From the NCBI GenBank assembly GCA_016703765.1, contig JADJBL010000002.1, positions 1 through 64,000 on the forward strand: 64,000 bases of DNA. Reading direction: 5' to 3'. Position 1 is the first letter of the stretch. Each line of letters starts with the position of its first letter. The notes beneath the pieces are model-generated. The model was given only the letters and a program-made list of their open reading frames with translations, searched no databases and was not told the DNA's origin. Shown piece after piece: positions 7,168 through 16,400 of this stretch. The stretch comes from Saprospirales bacterium (GTDB lineage Bacteria > Bacteroidota > Bacteroidia > Chitinophagales > Saprospiraceae). Both the position numbers and the translations under genes were made by a program.

Positions 7168-8343
7168 CTAAACCAGCCGCCTGACCTTCGTCTCCGCATT
7201 CAACCGCAGCGAAGGATCGAGGTCGAGCAGGTTGATCCCCGGCTTTTTCCCCTTTTCCAGGCTTCCCAGCTCCTTTTCAAAGCCCAGGGCCTCGGCCCCG
7301 TTGATCGTAGCCCAGCGCAGGACCTCTTCAAAAGGCACGTAGGATTGATACCGGAGGATGGTCTTCATCTCCTCCAGCACCGACAACTGCCAGTTGGAGG
7401 TCAGGCTGTCGGTGCCGATGGTCATTTTGGCCTTTTCATCGAGGAAGTACCGGTAGTAAGGCAGTTCATTTTCGATATACAGGTTGGCGTTGGGGCAGGT
7501 GGCCCAATAGACCTGCGGGCTCCAGGCACGGGCGGCGCGAATGTCTTGCGGCCCGGTTTTGGTATTGTGCACGAACAGGGTCCGCTGCCGCTTGCCGAGG
7601 TGCTCCAGGGCGTAATGAATGGACGTCTTGCCGGTGGCTTGGAAATGGTCGATGCCGAATCCGAAGGAGCGCATGAAATCCGGGAAGCCCCCTGTCTTGC
7701 TTAGAAACAGATCGTCTTCATCGAGGGTCTCCTGGTTGTGGATGCTGACGGTGCAATCGTCGGGATTGACATTGCGGATCAATTCGAACAGGTAGGGCGA
7801 TACGGTGTAGGGGGCATGGGGCACGCAGCTTTTGCGGTTTTTCCCCTCGCCGCTGTGTTTTTCAAATACCTCGAGGTATCCGTCGAAGGTTTTTTGAGCC
7901 AGTTTATCCTGCAGGAAGTCGAACATTTCCACGAAGGTGTAATAGCGAATAGGGCTTTTCTCCTTGACGGCCGCCGTGTCGGTCTTGTTGGAAATATCGC
8001 CCACGGCGACGATGCCGTTGTCGTACATCTCCCGGTCCGCCCGCTCGATGGCGTCGAGAATCTCTTCCTCGGCGATATTCCGGAACGAAACGACGCTGAC
8101 CAGGAAGGGGAGGAGCCCTGTGCCGGTATCCACGCGGCCCTTCATGTGCGAGAGCTCGAGGTGGCAATGGGTATTGACAAAACCCGGCACGATCACGCCC
8201 CGGTATTTTTCGATGGATGCGGGGTCGTGCTCGGATTGGACGCCCAGTTCCAGTATGGTTCCCTCATCGTCTGTGATGACCAGGCCATCTGGAATGGGCT
8301 CGCCGTTGACCGGGAGGATCAGGTCTGCACCTATTTTTCGCAT
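7168..8343 (-). CDS. amidohydrolase, aminofutalosine deaminase-like
   Basis: From the ATG at 8343 the product is 391 residues and starts MRKIGADLILPVNGEPI. A longer frame reaches 8448, but the extra residues have no family resemblance and cross the neighbouring operator. Metal ligands of the amidohydrolase superfamily are present: NTHCHLELSHMKG (HxH, about 67), SIHNQET, the histidine of FVHNTKTG, and TIGTDSLTSN (aspartate, about 318). The HCHLELSHMKG wording is typical of the aminofutalosine/chlorohydrolase subgroup, which acts in the futalosine menaquinone route. The exact substrate is inferred. It is divergent from the toxin-antitoxin operon. Confidence 0.8.
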   Translation of the reverse strand: MRKIGADLILPVNGEPIPDGLVITDDEGTILELGVQSEHDPASIEKYRGVIVPGFVNTHCHLELSHMKGRVDTGTGLLPFLVSVVSFRNIAEEEILDAIERADREMYDNGIVAVGDISNKTDTAAVKEKSPIRYYTFVEMFDFLQDKLAQKTFDGYLEVFEKHSGEGKNRKSCVPHAPYTVSPYLFELIRNVNPDDCTVSIHNQETLDEDDLFLSKTGGFPDFMRSFGFGIDHFQATGKTSIHYALEHLGKRQRTLFVHNTKTGPQDIRAARAWSPQVYWATCPNANLYIENELPYYRYFLDEKAKMTIGTDSLTSNWQLSVLEEMKTILRYQSYVPFEEVLRWATINGAEALGFEKELGSLEKGKKPGINLLDLDPSLRLNAETKVRRLV

Positions 8344-8402
8344 AAGTATTTCAGGTTGTGTATCGTAAATCAGGAAAAGAGAGCGGTTGGGGTTGTCGAT
8401 GT

Positions 8403-8442
8403 ATTTGCAAATATGCAAATTTAAATGCAATTTGCATGCAAA
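8403..8442. promoter_or_regulatory. palindromic operator/promoter region of the toxin-antitoxin operon
   Basis: Forty AT-rich bases hold a perfect 10-bp palindrome ATTTGCAAAT (8403-8412). An inverted pair ATGCAAAT/ATTTGCAT follows (8413-8420, 8430-8437), then a perfect 12-bp palindrome TTTGCATGCAAA (8431-8442). All share the TTTGCA core. A reverse-strand -7 box TAAATTTG (8416-8423) would serve the amidohydrolase. Ribbon-helix-helix antitoxins bind such tandem palindromes, so autoregulation of the operon, and perhaps of the divergent gene, is likely. Confidence 0.65.
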
Positions 8443-8453
8443 ATACATTTTAA

Positions 8454-8687
8454 ATGCCTGTTCTTCAAGTTCGAAATATCCCCCAGGAGTTATTTGACAA
8501 ACTGGTTGCCTCCGCGGAAGCTGAGCGAAGGAGCATTACGCAACAGACCATCGTGCTTTTGGAGAAAGCGCTTCGGCAGGAGGAAGATACCCGTCGCCGA
8601 AAGGAAGCCTTGCAAAAATTGACGACCCGTGGATATTCATGGAAAGAGGATGCGGCTCAAATGGTCCGGGAGGATAGAGATCGATAA
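8454..8687 (+). CDS. ribbon-helix-helix antitoxin (VapB/FitA-like)
   Basis: The 77-residue protein starts MPVLQVRNIPQELFDKL, the strand-helix opening of FitA-like ribbon-helix-helix antitoxins. SITQQTIVLLEKAL gives the second helix. The acidic/basic C-terminal tail would wrap the toxin. It lies 11 bases before the PIN-domain toxin and behind tandem palindromes that are its probable binding sites. It is predicted to neutralise the toxin and repress the operon. Confidence 0.85.
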   Translation: MPVLQVRNIPQELFDKLVASAEAERRSITQQTIVLLEKALRQEEDTRRRKEALQKLTTRGYSWKEDAAQMVREDRDR

Positions 8688-8698
8688 GTGGGAAAAGG

Positions 8699-9106
8699 AT
8701 GAAAATAGTACTCGACGCCAGCGCGGCATTGGAAATTGCCGGAGGCAGACCCAACGCCCCCGGTTTTGCAGAGCTACTCCGCAATGCCACATCCGTTCTG
8801 GCGCCCGATCTCTTCCTGCTTGAGGTTGCAAACGCCCTATGGAAACTTCAGCGATTCGGTAATCTTCCTTCCGCTGATGTCCTGCCTCTTCTAAAGGAAA
8901 TTTCTGATTTGGTCGGTGAATGGAAACCCATCCAGGAACTATACCACCCCGCTTTGGAGCTGGCCATTCGTTTTGGCGTAACAGTTTATGACGGCTGTTA
9001 TTTGGCTTTGGCGTTTGAAAACCAGGCCTCCCTTTTAACCCTGGACAAAAAATTGCAGGGAGCGGCTAGGGAGATGGGGGTTTTGCTTGTGGGGGTAAAT
9101 GTCTGA
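8699..9106 (+). CDS. vapC: PIN-domain toxin (VapC-like ribonuclease)
   Basis: This 135-residue PIN-domain protein has the expected acidic residues. There is Asp in VLDASAALE (residue 6), Glu in LLEVANALWKL (about 42), Asp in VYDGCYLALA (about 97), and Asp in TLDKKL near 116. These coordinate Mg2+ or Mn2+ for RNA cleavage, usually of tRNA or rRNA in VapC enzymes. It pairs with the antitoxin directly upstream. All catalytic positions are intact, so the toxin looks functional. The RNA target cannot be read from sequence. Confidence 0.9.
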   Translation: MKIVLDASAALEIAGGRPNAPGFAELLRNATSVLAPDLFLLEVANALWKLQRFGNLPSADVLPLLKEISDLVGEWKPIQELYHPALELAIRFGVTVYDGCYLALAFENQASLLTLDKKLQGAAREMGVLLVGVNV

Positions 9107-9157
9107 ACCACAGATTTCACGGATTTTAGGATATAAAACAACTCCCGCCGAAACGCT

Positions 9158-9799
9158 TCATTGGATATTACGAACATCAAAGACCTTTGAAATACTTGCA
9201 TTATTCGCTTGCTTCCATTTCAGATACAACTCATTATCAATTAAATATGTAGTATCAATTGCTGCCGAATACGGGCGCCTTGTTTTGTCAAACTCTTCCT
9301 TTATACTTTGAGACTTTTCCGTGATAATATTCTCTATAACTACAAGGGTATCGTAGTTATCTCCTTGGTAAACAATTACTCCTCTTTTTGGATCAAGAAA
9401 AAGTGGGTATAAAAACAGTCTGCCTTTGTGGGTGGGGGTGAAAAGCGCAATGTATATATAATTACATGCGGTTCCACAACCCTGTTTTATTAGAAAAAGA
9501 TTATCTTCTTTACTAAAATGATTAAAACTAAATTGAGAATACGGCAGTGTGTCCTTACCTACATTCCAGAACTTATTAGTTACCCCCCATTGAAGAACGG
9601 CACCTTTGCCCTCATCAACTAATTGAGCTAAAACAAGACTATCGTTACTCAAAAAAAGTGTATCGGCCAAAAAAGAAGCTTTCTGCGACATTGGTTTAGG
9701 TGTAAATAAACTTCCATTGGAAAGAATATTTGGTTCACATGATACTATTGTGAATAATATAAAACCTAAAAAGATCCGAAGAATTAGTGTTGTCAACAT
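9158..9799 (-). CDS. hypothetical lipoprotein, AT-rich
   Basis: This 213-residue product has an N-terminal hydrophobic stretch ending in FTIVSC, a lipobox. The body is polar and strand-rich, with two close cysteines (KQGCGTACNYIY, about 107-112). No known domain is recognised. Base composition is clearly more AT-rich than its neighbours, suggesting a different history, as often seen beside toxin-antitoxin genes. It converges with the toxin gene and is preceded by a REP-like inverted repeat at 9811-9930. Confidence 0.65.
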   Translation of the reverse strand: MLTTLILRIFLGFILFTIVSCEPNILSNGSLFTPKPMSQKASFLADTLFLSNDSLVLAQLVDEGKGAVLQWGVTNKFWNVGKDTLPYSQFSFNHFSKEDNLFLIKQGCGTACNYIYIALFTPTHKGRLFLYPLFLDPKRGVIVYQGDNYDTLVVIENIITEKSQSIKEEFDKTRRPYSAAIDTTYLIDNELYLKWKQANNASISKVFDVRNIQ

Positions 9800-9810
9800 A
9801 TTTTTGCTCT

Positions 9811-9930
9811 CGCTCGTGAGGGTCTCCGACCCGACACGCTATATTCACAAGTCTCTGACTTGTGTGACAGTTTTGATGCAAGTCAGAGACTTGCCGACGA
9901 TACGTATCGGGTCGGAGACCCTCACGAGCG
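9811..9930. repeat. REP-like nested inverted repeat
   Basis: A perfect 23-bp inverted repeat (9811-9833 against 9908-9930) encloses two 15-bp palindromes, CAAGTCTCTGACTTG (9848-9862) and CAAGTCAGAGACTTG (9879-9893). These are themselves reverse complements. The whole element is symmetric and non-coding, upstream of the AT-rich lipoprotein gene. It looks like a REP or MITE-type mobile repeat. Confidence 0.85.
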
Positions 9931-9975
9931 GTCGGGGGTGGGTCGGAAACCTCTCGCTTCCCCAGCCCGCCTTTT

Positions 9976-10725
9976 TTACCCCTTCTTCTTCTCCTTAGGT
10001 ACCCTCTCCTCCTTTGGTACCTTCTCCACCTTCGGCCCTCTCCTTTTCCAAATCTGATAACCGACCCAAACCAGCATAGCAAGGATGAGGGCTGTCCCTG
10101 CAATGATGACAATATTGCCCGCTAATTCAGCTCCGGAACATACCAGGGAGCAGCCTAGGGCGGCGATGATATACCAGACGAAAAAAGCCACGACCAGCGC
10201 GCCCAGGGAAAGCAGGATCTTCGCCCAGACCGGCAAGCCCTCTTTGGCTTTGCTATAAGCGTCCAGGCGCTTGACAACCTGCGCTTTCACCTTTTCCACG
10301 ACCTCGTTTTTGAAGTCTTTCAATTTTTTCAGGAACCCCTTCTCCCGAACAGGCTCGTAATCCAGGGCCGTGGCCACAGCGCGATAGGGGGCCGGAGCGA
10401 GCGATTGAACCGAAAACTGCTGCGTCATGGAGAAGACCATCAAAAAAGTGGCGCCCACCAACAGGCCGTCCATGGTTTTTTGATAGCGGAAATAGCCGGA
10501 TTTCGAAAAAATACTTCCCTTCCAGCGGCGCAGCGGGTAGAGGAACAGGCCCACAAGCCCCAGCCCGATGCTGAGCGGGAGCAACACCTCGAAGGCAATC
10601 AGGCCGTGGACCATAGCCCACCAGGCCAGGTTGATGGCAAGTACATTCAGCGCAATAAAGGAGAGGAAGATGATCCAGCGGGTAGGAACGGGGTGTTGCG
10701 AACCCCAGGTAGCCAAAGTTCTCAT
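9976..10725 (-). CDS. hypothetical membrane protein with lysine-rich tail
   Basis: The 249-residue protein has about five membrane segments (near 18-38, 42-64, 84-103, 168-192 and 204-226). A charged amphipathic stretch at 125-160 (KGFLKKLKDFKNEVVEKV) separates the third and fourth. It ends in a Lys/Glu/Pro-rich tail of two near repeats (KVEKVPKEERVPKEKKKG). It is 12 bases downstream of the DUF1015 gene on the same strand, so an operon is likely. No family is recognised. Confidence 0.7.
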   Translation of the reverse strand: MRTLATWGSQHPVPTRWIIFLSFIALNVLAINLAWWAMVHGLIAFEVLLPLSIGLGLVGLFLYPLRRWKGSIFSKSGYFRYQKTMDGLLVGATFLMVFSMTQQFSVQSLAPAPYRAVATALDYEPVREKGFLKKLKDFKNEVVEKVKAQVVKRLDAYSKAKEGLPVWAKILLSLGALVVAFFVWYIIAALGCSLVCSGAELAGNIVIIAGTALILAMLVWVGYQIWKRRGPKVEKVPKEERVPKEKKKG

Positions 10726-10737
10726 AAGGTTTGGTTT

Positions 10738-11865
10738 TTAATAAAGGTAAGCCTTTTTAAAACCCTGCACCAGCAATCCGTTCTTCATCCTGGGCTCAAA
10801 CCAGGTGGATTTTGGAGGGAGGATCTGCCCCTCGTCGGCAATCCGCATAAAATCATCCATGGAGACGGGGTGGAGGAAAAAGCCCACCCGGTTGACATTC
10901 TTGCCCACCCGATCGCTGACGCCCCGGATACCCTGCCGCCCGTCGATATACTTCACCCGGTCGTCGGTGCGCACGTCGGCGATCTCGAGGATATTCTCTA
11001 AAATAAGCTCGTTCAGCAATTGCACGTCGAGCAACACCTCGTCCCCCTTGAAGGACTCCATCAGGCGCCGCCGCCAGCGAAGACGAAACCATTCCTGGTT
11101 GATGAACATGACCATCTCATGCTTCTCCCTCGGCCTGACGGGCTCCTTGAGCACTTCGATATCGGCCACCTGAGAAAGCTGAGCCATAAAAGTGGTAAAA
11201 GAAATATCCTCCAAGCCCTCCACCACGCGGTTGTAGTCGAGGATCTCCAGTTGGGAGGAGGGGAAAAAAGCGCAGAGAAATCGGTCGTAGGGCGAAGCGC
11301 CCGCTTTGCCTCCGGTCTGCTCGTACAATTGCGCCATGGAGGTGGTGCGGTGATGCCCGTCGGCGATGTAGGCGCTGTCCACGTATTGGTCGAAGAGCGC
11401 TTTGAGCAGCATGATCTGCCCCGGATCGGACACGTTCCAGAATTGGTGCGTCTGCTGGTCGGCCTTGAAATAGGTCTCGAAAAAAGGCTCTTTCGACTCG
11501 ATGAGGTCCTGCGAAAAGGCGAAGATGGCTTCCACCGGTTCATAAGTGAGCAACACCGGTTTGACCACCGCCGTGCGGGCCATGAGCAACTCGGTTTGCA
11601 TCTGTTCCTTGCCCGCAAGGGTGTTTTCGTGCTTCTTGATCATCCCGTCCAGGTAATCCTGGATCGAGGCGCAGGCGATGATCCCCGTGTACGCCCTGAC
11701 CGGGTCCTTGATCCGGTAGATATAAAGGCTCTCCTCCTCTGATTCGAGGAAATAGCCTTTTTTTCGATAGGCGGTGTAGTCCTCTTTGACGGTGCCAAAG
11801 AAAGCATCCGGAGACGCAATGAGGTCCAATTTTGGATAAATGGCGCGGAAAGGGTGGAGATGCAT
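10738..11865 (-). CDS. DUF1015 family protein
   Basis: The protein is 375 residues, close to the usual family length. It carries the DUF1015 hallmark IADGHHRTTSMAQLY at about 168-182 and the typical opening HLHPFRAIYPK. The family is widespread, soluble and sometimes annotated as a putative HTH or SpoOJ-like protein. Its biochemical role is not established. The gene is followed within 12 bases by a membrane-protein gene and preceded by a long low-complexity palindrome that probably ends the upstream protease transcript. Confidence 0.88.
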   Translation of the reverse strand: MHLHPFRAIYPKLDLIASPDAFFGTVKEDYTAYRKKGYFLESEEESLYIYRIKDPVRAYTGIIACASIQDYLDGMIKKHENTLAGKEQMQTELLMARTAVVKPVLLTYEPVEAIFAFSQDLIESKEPFFETYFKADQQTHQFWNVSDPGQIMLLKALFDQYVDSAYIADGHHRTTSMAQLYEQTGGKAGASPYDRFLCAFFPSSQLEILDYNRVVEGLEDISFTTFMAQLSQVADIEVLKEPVRPREKHEMVMFINQEWFRLRWRRRLMESFKGDEVLLDVQLLNELILENILEIADVRTDDRVKYIDGRQGIRGVSDRVGKNVNRVGFFLHPVSMDDFMRIADEGQILPPKSTWFEPRMKNGLLVQGFKKAYLY

Positions 11866-11907
11866 GCCTTTTTGCCCGTTAATGGCAAAGGCAAAGAAAG
11901 GAAAAAA

Positions 11908-11999
11908 TAGTGAATAGTGACTGGTGATTAGTGACTAGTGAATAGTATTTTCAGCAGTCTACTAGTCACTAGTCACCAGTCACTAGTCACCAGTCACTA
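11908..11999. repeat. heptamer-based long inverted repeat (GTGACTA/GTGACTG units)
   Basis: The left arm (about 11908-11946) is built from GTGAATA, GTGACTG, GTGATTA and GTGACTA units. The right arm (about 11961-11999) holds their complements (GTCACTA, GTCACCA). The arms pair over nearly 39 bases with few mismatches. The unit is the same heptamer as in the tandem repeat at 5692-5756. Confidence 0.75.
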
Positions 12000-13175
12000 A
12001 ATATCCAGCTTCTTCCTTATATCCTTCGGCACCCCGTCCTTGTGCATCAGGATGGCGATGGATTTGTAGCGAACATAGTTTTTGCTCACGTACAAATACC
12101 CCTTGTGGTCGTTGCTCTCGCCCCAGGAGTTTTTCACTTTGTACCACTCCTTGCCGGTCTGGTCTTTCACCAGGCCGATGATATGCATCCCGTGGTCGTC
12201 GGTGGTGGTGTAATTGTCATAAGCCTCCTGGCGGATTTCGGGGGTGATGATTCGCTCGGGCTTTGGGCCTTTGAACATGGCGGCACGCTCTTCGTCCGTC
12301 ATAGCCGCATATTCCTTTTCGGGAACAAAGGCGACCCCGTTTTTCCAGGAAAAATATTTCTCGCTCACATCGGCTGCCCAAGCCACGGAAAAGCCTTTCT
12401 GCAGGGCGGCGTCGATGATGTCGGTCAGGTCGTCGAGCTGCACGTTGTAGGTCTGGCCATAGGCCCAGTTGTCTGGCACCATCATGATGAAGGGCTTGTA
12501 CAACTCGTTGCTGGCAAAGGACGAGATCTGTACGTAATCATTGGCCTTGAGGCCGACGACTTCCTCCGCGAAGGTTTCGGGGGTGTACTTCTTGCCCTGG
12601 TATTCAAATTCCTTCGGGTTGTCGCCCAGATAGACGTCCAGCACGCGGTTGACCGCCTCTTTCCAAACGGGAGTAAGTTGTTTGTTGGGATTGGAAACCA
12701 CGGCTTCGATCATGCCCTTTAGAATGGCTTCCAATTCTCCATGTTTGTTGATGTCCGAACCGTATTCGAGGCCCTGGTAAGCTGTTTCCGGCACGGCGCC
12801 ATACTTTCCGTAAACCTGCACGAAATCGGGCAGGGCGCCCCCTTCTCCGAAACTGTAAGACCCGTGCATGCGCACGTAATTGACGGCCTTTTCTTCATAC
12901 ACCTTCCGCACGGTGTACATCTCCGAAAGGTCCACCGGCTGCTTGCCCTGGCGGATCATTTCCGATTCGAGAAAGGAACTGGTGCAATAGCTCCAGCAGG
13001 TCCCGGATGCGCCCTGGTTCTCGATGCCCAGCGCTTCCAGATTGACAATGGGTTGAAACAGGAATCCCTCCGCGGCTTTTTCACTCTGGTTTCCTTCCAG
13101 CGATTTGATCAGGTCGACCTGCCCCGTGGCCATACCGGCCGGGATCAGGAATGCAAGTAGTAGTGTGGATCTCAT
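11997..13175 (-). CDS. C1 (papain superfamily) cysteine peptidase, aminopeptidase C/bleomycin hydrolase-like
   Basis: The 392-residue protein has a signal peptide (MRSTLLLAFLIPAGMATG). The active-site cysteine is in NQGASGTCWSYCTSSFLE at about 60, with the oxyanion glutamine before it. The histidine lies in DDHGMHIIGLVKDQ (about 328) and the asparagine in KNSWGESNDHKGY (about 346). The insertion pattern and length match the C1B group (PepC/bleomycin hydrolase), but the signal peptide suggests export rather than the usual cytosolic location. It probably acts as an aminopeptidase on peptides outside the cytoplasm. Confidence 0.85.
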   Translation of the reverse strand: MRSTLLLAFLIPAGMATGQVDLIKSLEGNQSEKAAEGFLFQPIVNLEALGIENQGASGTCWSYCTSSFLESEMIRQGKQPVDLSEMYTVRKVYEEKAVNYVRMHGSYSFGEGGALPDFVQVYGKYGAVPETAYQGLEYGSDINKHGELEAILKGMIEAVVSNPNKQLTPVWKEAVNRVLDVYLGDNPKEFEYQGKKYTPETFAEEVVGLKANDYVQISSFASNELYKPFIMMVPDNWAYGQTYNVQLDDLTDIIDAALQKGFSVAWAADVSEKYFSWKNGVAFVPEKEYAAMTDEERAAMFKGPKPERIITPEIRQEAYDNYTTTDDHGMHIIGLVKDQTGKEWYKVKNSWGESNDHKGYLYVSKNYVRYKSIAILMHKDGVPKDIRKKLDI

Positions 13176-13202
13176 ATGTATTGAATTTGAGTTTTTAGTG
13201 GT

Positions 13203-13264
13203 GAATTTTTAGTTTTTAGTTGGTGTCAAACCCATCTTTCAACTAAAAATTCAAAACTAAAAAC
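13203..13264. repeat. low-complexity inverted repeat (TTTTTAGTT units)
   Basis: GAATTTTTAGTTTTTAGTTG (13203-13222) faces CAACTAAAAATTCAAAACTA (13240-13259), making an AT-rich hairpin. It sits between the T9SS protein end and the protease start on the minus strand. It is probably a terminator. Confidence 0.6.
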
Positions 13265-13270
13265 TAATAA

Positions 13271-13450
13271 CTATTTCAAAACTAACACCTCCTTCACCCA
13301 AACCCTCCCCTCGTGCTGTACCCGGACGAAATAGAGGCCTGCGGCCAAGCCGCGCAGATCGATAGACTCCCTGAAGTACCCGTTGGTTGCTTCGCCCGTT
13401 TTTGTTCGGAGCGATCGACCCAGGGGGTCCGTCAATTCAATCCTGACAAA
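13271..13450 (-). other. out-of-frame C-terminal part of the T9SS sorting domain
   Basis: In the frame shifted by one base relative to the upstream gene, translation reads VRIELTDPLGRSLRT, then LRGLAAGLYFVRVQHEGR, then VWVKEVLVLK and a stop at 13271. This is the second half of a type A T9SS sorting domain, whose first half (VFSIYPNPASRETVIELSGFENG) ends the upstream frame. One base missing near the AAA at 13448-13450 would join them. The fragment is not an independent gene. Confidence 0.85.
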
Positions 13451-16400
13451 CCGTTTTCAAACCCGGAAAGTTCGATCACCGTCTCCCGGGAGGCCGGGTT
13501 GGGGTAGATCGAAAATACGCGTGTTTCGTCGAGTTCCTTCGTGCCCGTGATCTCCCCGACGACAAAATCGAATGCCAGGTTGCCCCCGAATTCGGATTCG
13601 AACGAGTAAAGGGAGAGCCCCACCCCGTTGAAGATGTGCTGGATCTTAACGTAGCCCGACCCGGCGGCCGGATCGGCCCAGTAGGACAGGCCGTCATCTT
13701 CCAGGTCCTCAAAGAACAGGGTATAACAGCCGGGGGGCAGATTGATATCGTCTTCGTAAGTGGTGTTGTTGGCCATATTGTTGCGGGAAGCCACGACCGT
13801 GCCGGCATGGTCGCGGATGGTGTACCAGTTTTCGCTGGCCCTGTTGTTGGTGCGCACCTTGAGGCTGAGGTCCAACTGGTCGTCGAGGATAAGAGGAAGG
13901 TCGAAGGCCGACTCCATGAAATCGTTGTCCGCGTTGTCGTCTTGCTGGCCGTTCACGGTTTTGAGCTCGGCGTAAAAGATCTGCTCCTCCTCCGTTTTCC
14001 AGAAACCCACGAAGGGCACCGGCAATTCAATGGACTTGGTCACACCCGAAGGGATCGAGCCCTGGTAGGTGTAGGAGAGCACCGTGCCGTTGCCTTTCAC
14101 CCAATATTCGATTTCGGCAGATTGAATAGACTGGGAGCCCGAATTTCTCAGGTGTATCACGGGCTTATTGCAGGCCGGGTTGACGCGCTCGAACTCCACT
14201 CGCTTGCTGGGCCTTTCGATCGCCTCGATGGAGCCGTCTAGATCGTGGGCAAGGGGTCCGTAGGTCACCAATTGGGCAGACACAAGGTAATTAGCCTCGT
14301 TTAAAAATGCTCCGTTCACCCCGTAGTCGATCTGCGCCGTTTGCCCGGGGTTTATGATACCGTCGAGCATCATTTCGTGCACATCGGTGGCGGCGCCGGG
14401 GCACCAGCCGGCCCGGTCGTAGAGCCAGGTTCCACCCTGCGGGTAAATGGGGTTTTCCCCGCATTTCTTCCACACGTCGAAAGTAAACTCGGGCGCCCCT
14501 CCGTCGAGGTTGAGGTAATGAGAGCGCGGCACGAACTCTCCGTTTTGCCCATGCCCCGTAACCGCGGCCCGCAGTTTGAAGGATTCGCCATCCGGGCTGA
14601 ATTGGACGCTTCGGGGCGCGAACACACTATTGTTTTGAATATCGGCATACCAGCCGCGGCCGAAGGGCCAGATGTGCTGGATATCCACGACTTCCCGCTC
14701 CGGCGTTCCGGTGATGTACCAAAACTGAATGTCGAGCTCTTCCTGGAATTCGCCCCCCAATTCGATCGACAGGCGTTTGTTGCCCTTCAAAATGGGGCCG
14801 TAATCGCTGACGTCGAAGAAGAAGGTCTTGCCGGCCTGGCCCAGGTCCAGGCCATTTCCGTAGGGCGTGACGAGCGACAGCAACTCGTATTTCGCGGGCG
14901 ATTTGGCGAAGTAGTTCAGCGTCCCGATGCTGATCGTATTTTCCGGATCGACGAACACCGTGCCGACCGTCAATCCCGATTCGTCCAGGATATTCATAGC
15001 CCCGGCGGGGTAGACGTATTGGGTGCCGAGGTTCACCAGGTCGGTGCCCGACACTCCATAGGAAGCCACCGAATGCAAGCTGTTTTCCAAAGAGTCCAGC
15101 ACTTCCAGTTCCGTGATTGTCTGGTCGTAAACCCCCTGCACGAAGCCGAGCTTGGGCCGTAGGGAGGACGCCGAAAAGTTTTTATATAATTGCTCGCCGC
15201 GGAGCTGCTGCCAGGCCGGAAAGCCGTAGATCTGGGCATCGTGCCCGTTTGGGCCTGCGTCGAAAGCCGTTGTTCCGGCGCCCTCGTCGAAGGGATAGTA
15301 GAGGACCAGATTGCCGTAGTCCGGATGGGCCGGGGTGATGGGCTGCCCCATCCAGGCCTGGATATTGGCCTGGGAGAGCTCCTTGTCCCAGACCTGAAAT
15401 TCGTGCACCGAGCCGCTGTAATTGTTGCTGAAAGTCACGGCGTCGCCGATGTGAAACTGCTTGATATCGATGGGTTTGGTCTTGCCGTTGCCGAAATGCC
15501 ACTGTACGCCGTTGAGGTAGATTTTCATCTGGCCGGTAGTCGCGTTTTTGGTGAACGCCCAGTGGTTCCATTTTCCTTCGTAATCGGCCGGATTGGCGGC
15601 TTTCTCGATCCGGTCGTAGCCGGTACCGGTGTTGCCGCAATCCCAATAGACGCTGCCATTGCCCCAGGGCAGGTGCACGTTGGCCTGGCGGTTGTTGGCA
15701 TTGTCCCTTCCCTCGAAAATAGTGGTGTTGGCAGGGAGGATATCGGGATTGCCGTAGCACCAGAGCGAAATGGTGATGGCGTTGGAAATGCCGCCGAAGG
15801 CTGCGCCCGGCACATCCACATAGCCCGAGCCCGAGAAGCGGATGGCGTTGTCGGCAGTCGAGCTGGATAGTGTCGAGTTAAATCCCGCATCGCCCGCCTC
15901 CAGCAGGTTGGAAGAAGCGGGGGCGGAGGGATTGGTGAAGCTGTATTCTACCAGCAGGTTCGACAGGCCGTCCCACGAAAATGGCTGGTAGAAATTCAGG
16001 TTGTTTTCGCCTGCGACCAGGTTGGTGTGGAGAAAATAGACCTGGGTAAACCCGCTCAGGTCCGGATCGCCGGGGTTGAGCTCCGTTTTTGAGGTGGCTT
16101 TCAGCCTCACCCGAAGGAACTGGAGGGATTCGCCGGGGGTTTCGACGTGCAGGCGCAAACCCGTGATGGGGCCGGCGACCAGGCCCGCGGCTTGCAGCTC
16201 GGCGGCGGTGTACAGGAATTGGTGTTTCCCTACGGCCCCGCCGTTTTCCATGGAGAGGGTCTGATCGTCGCCTCCTGCGGTTGCAATGGTTTCGGAAATG
16301 GTATTTTGGTAGTCGGTCTGAAACTGACCAAACTGCAGGTAGGTAAAGGTGGGTTGGGAGGTATAGGCAAAGCTGCTCCCCTGAAAATTGGAAATGATAT

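Noticed and set aside
7168..8448. Amidohydrolase start at 8448
   Set aside because: The extra 35 residues do not resemble the family and would be encoded across the toxin-antitoxin operator; the ATG at 8343 starts the conserved domain.
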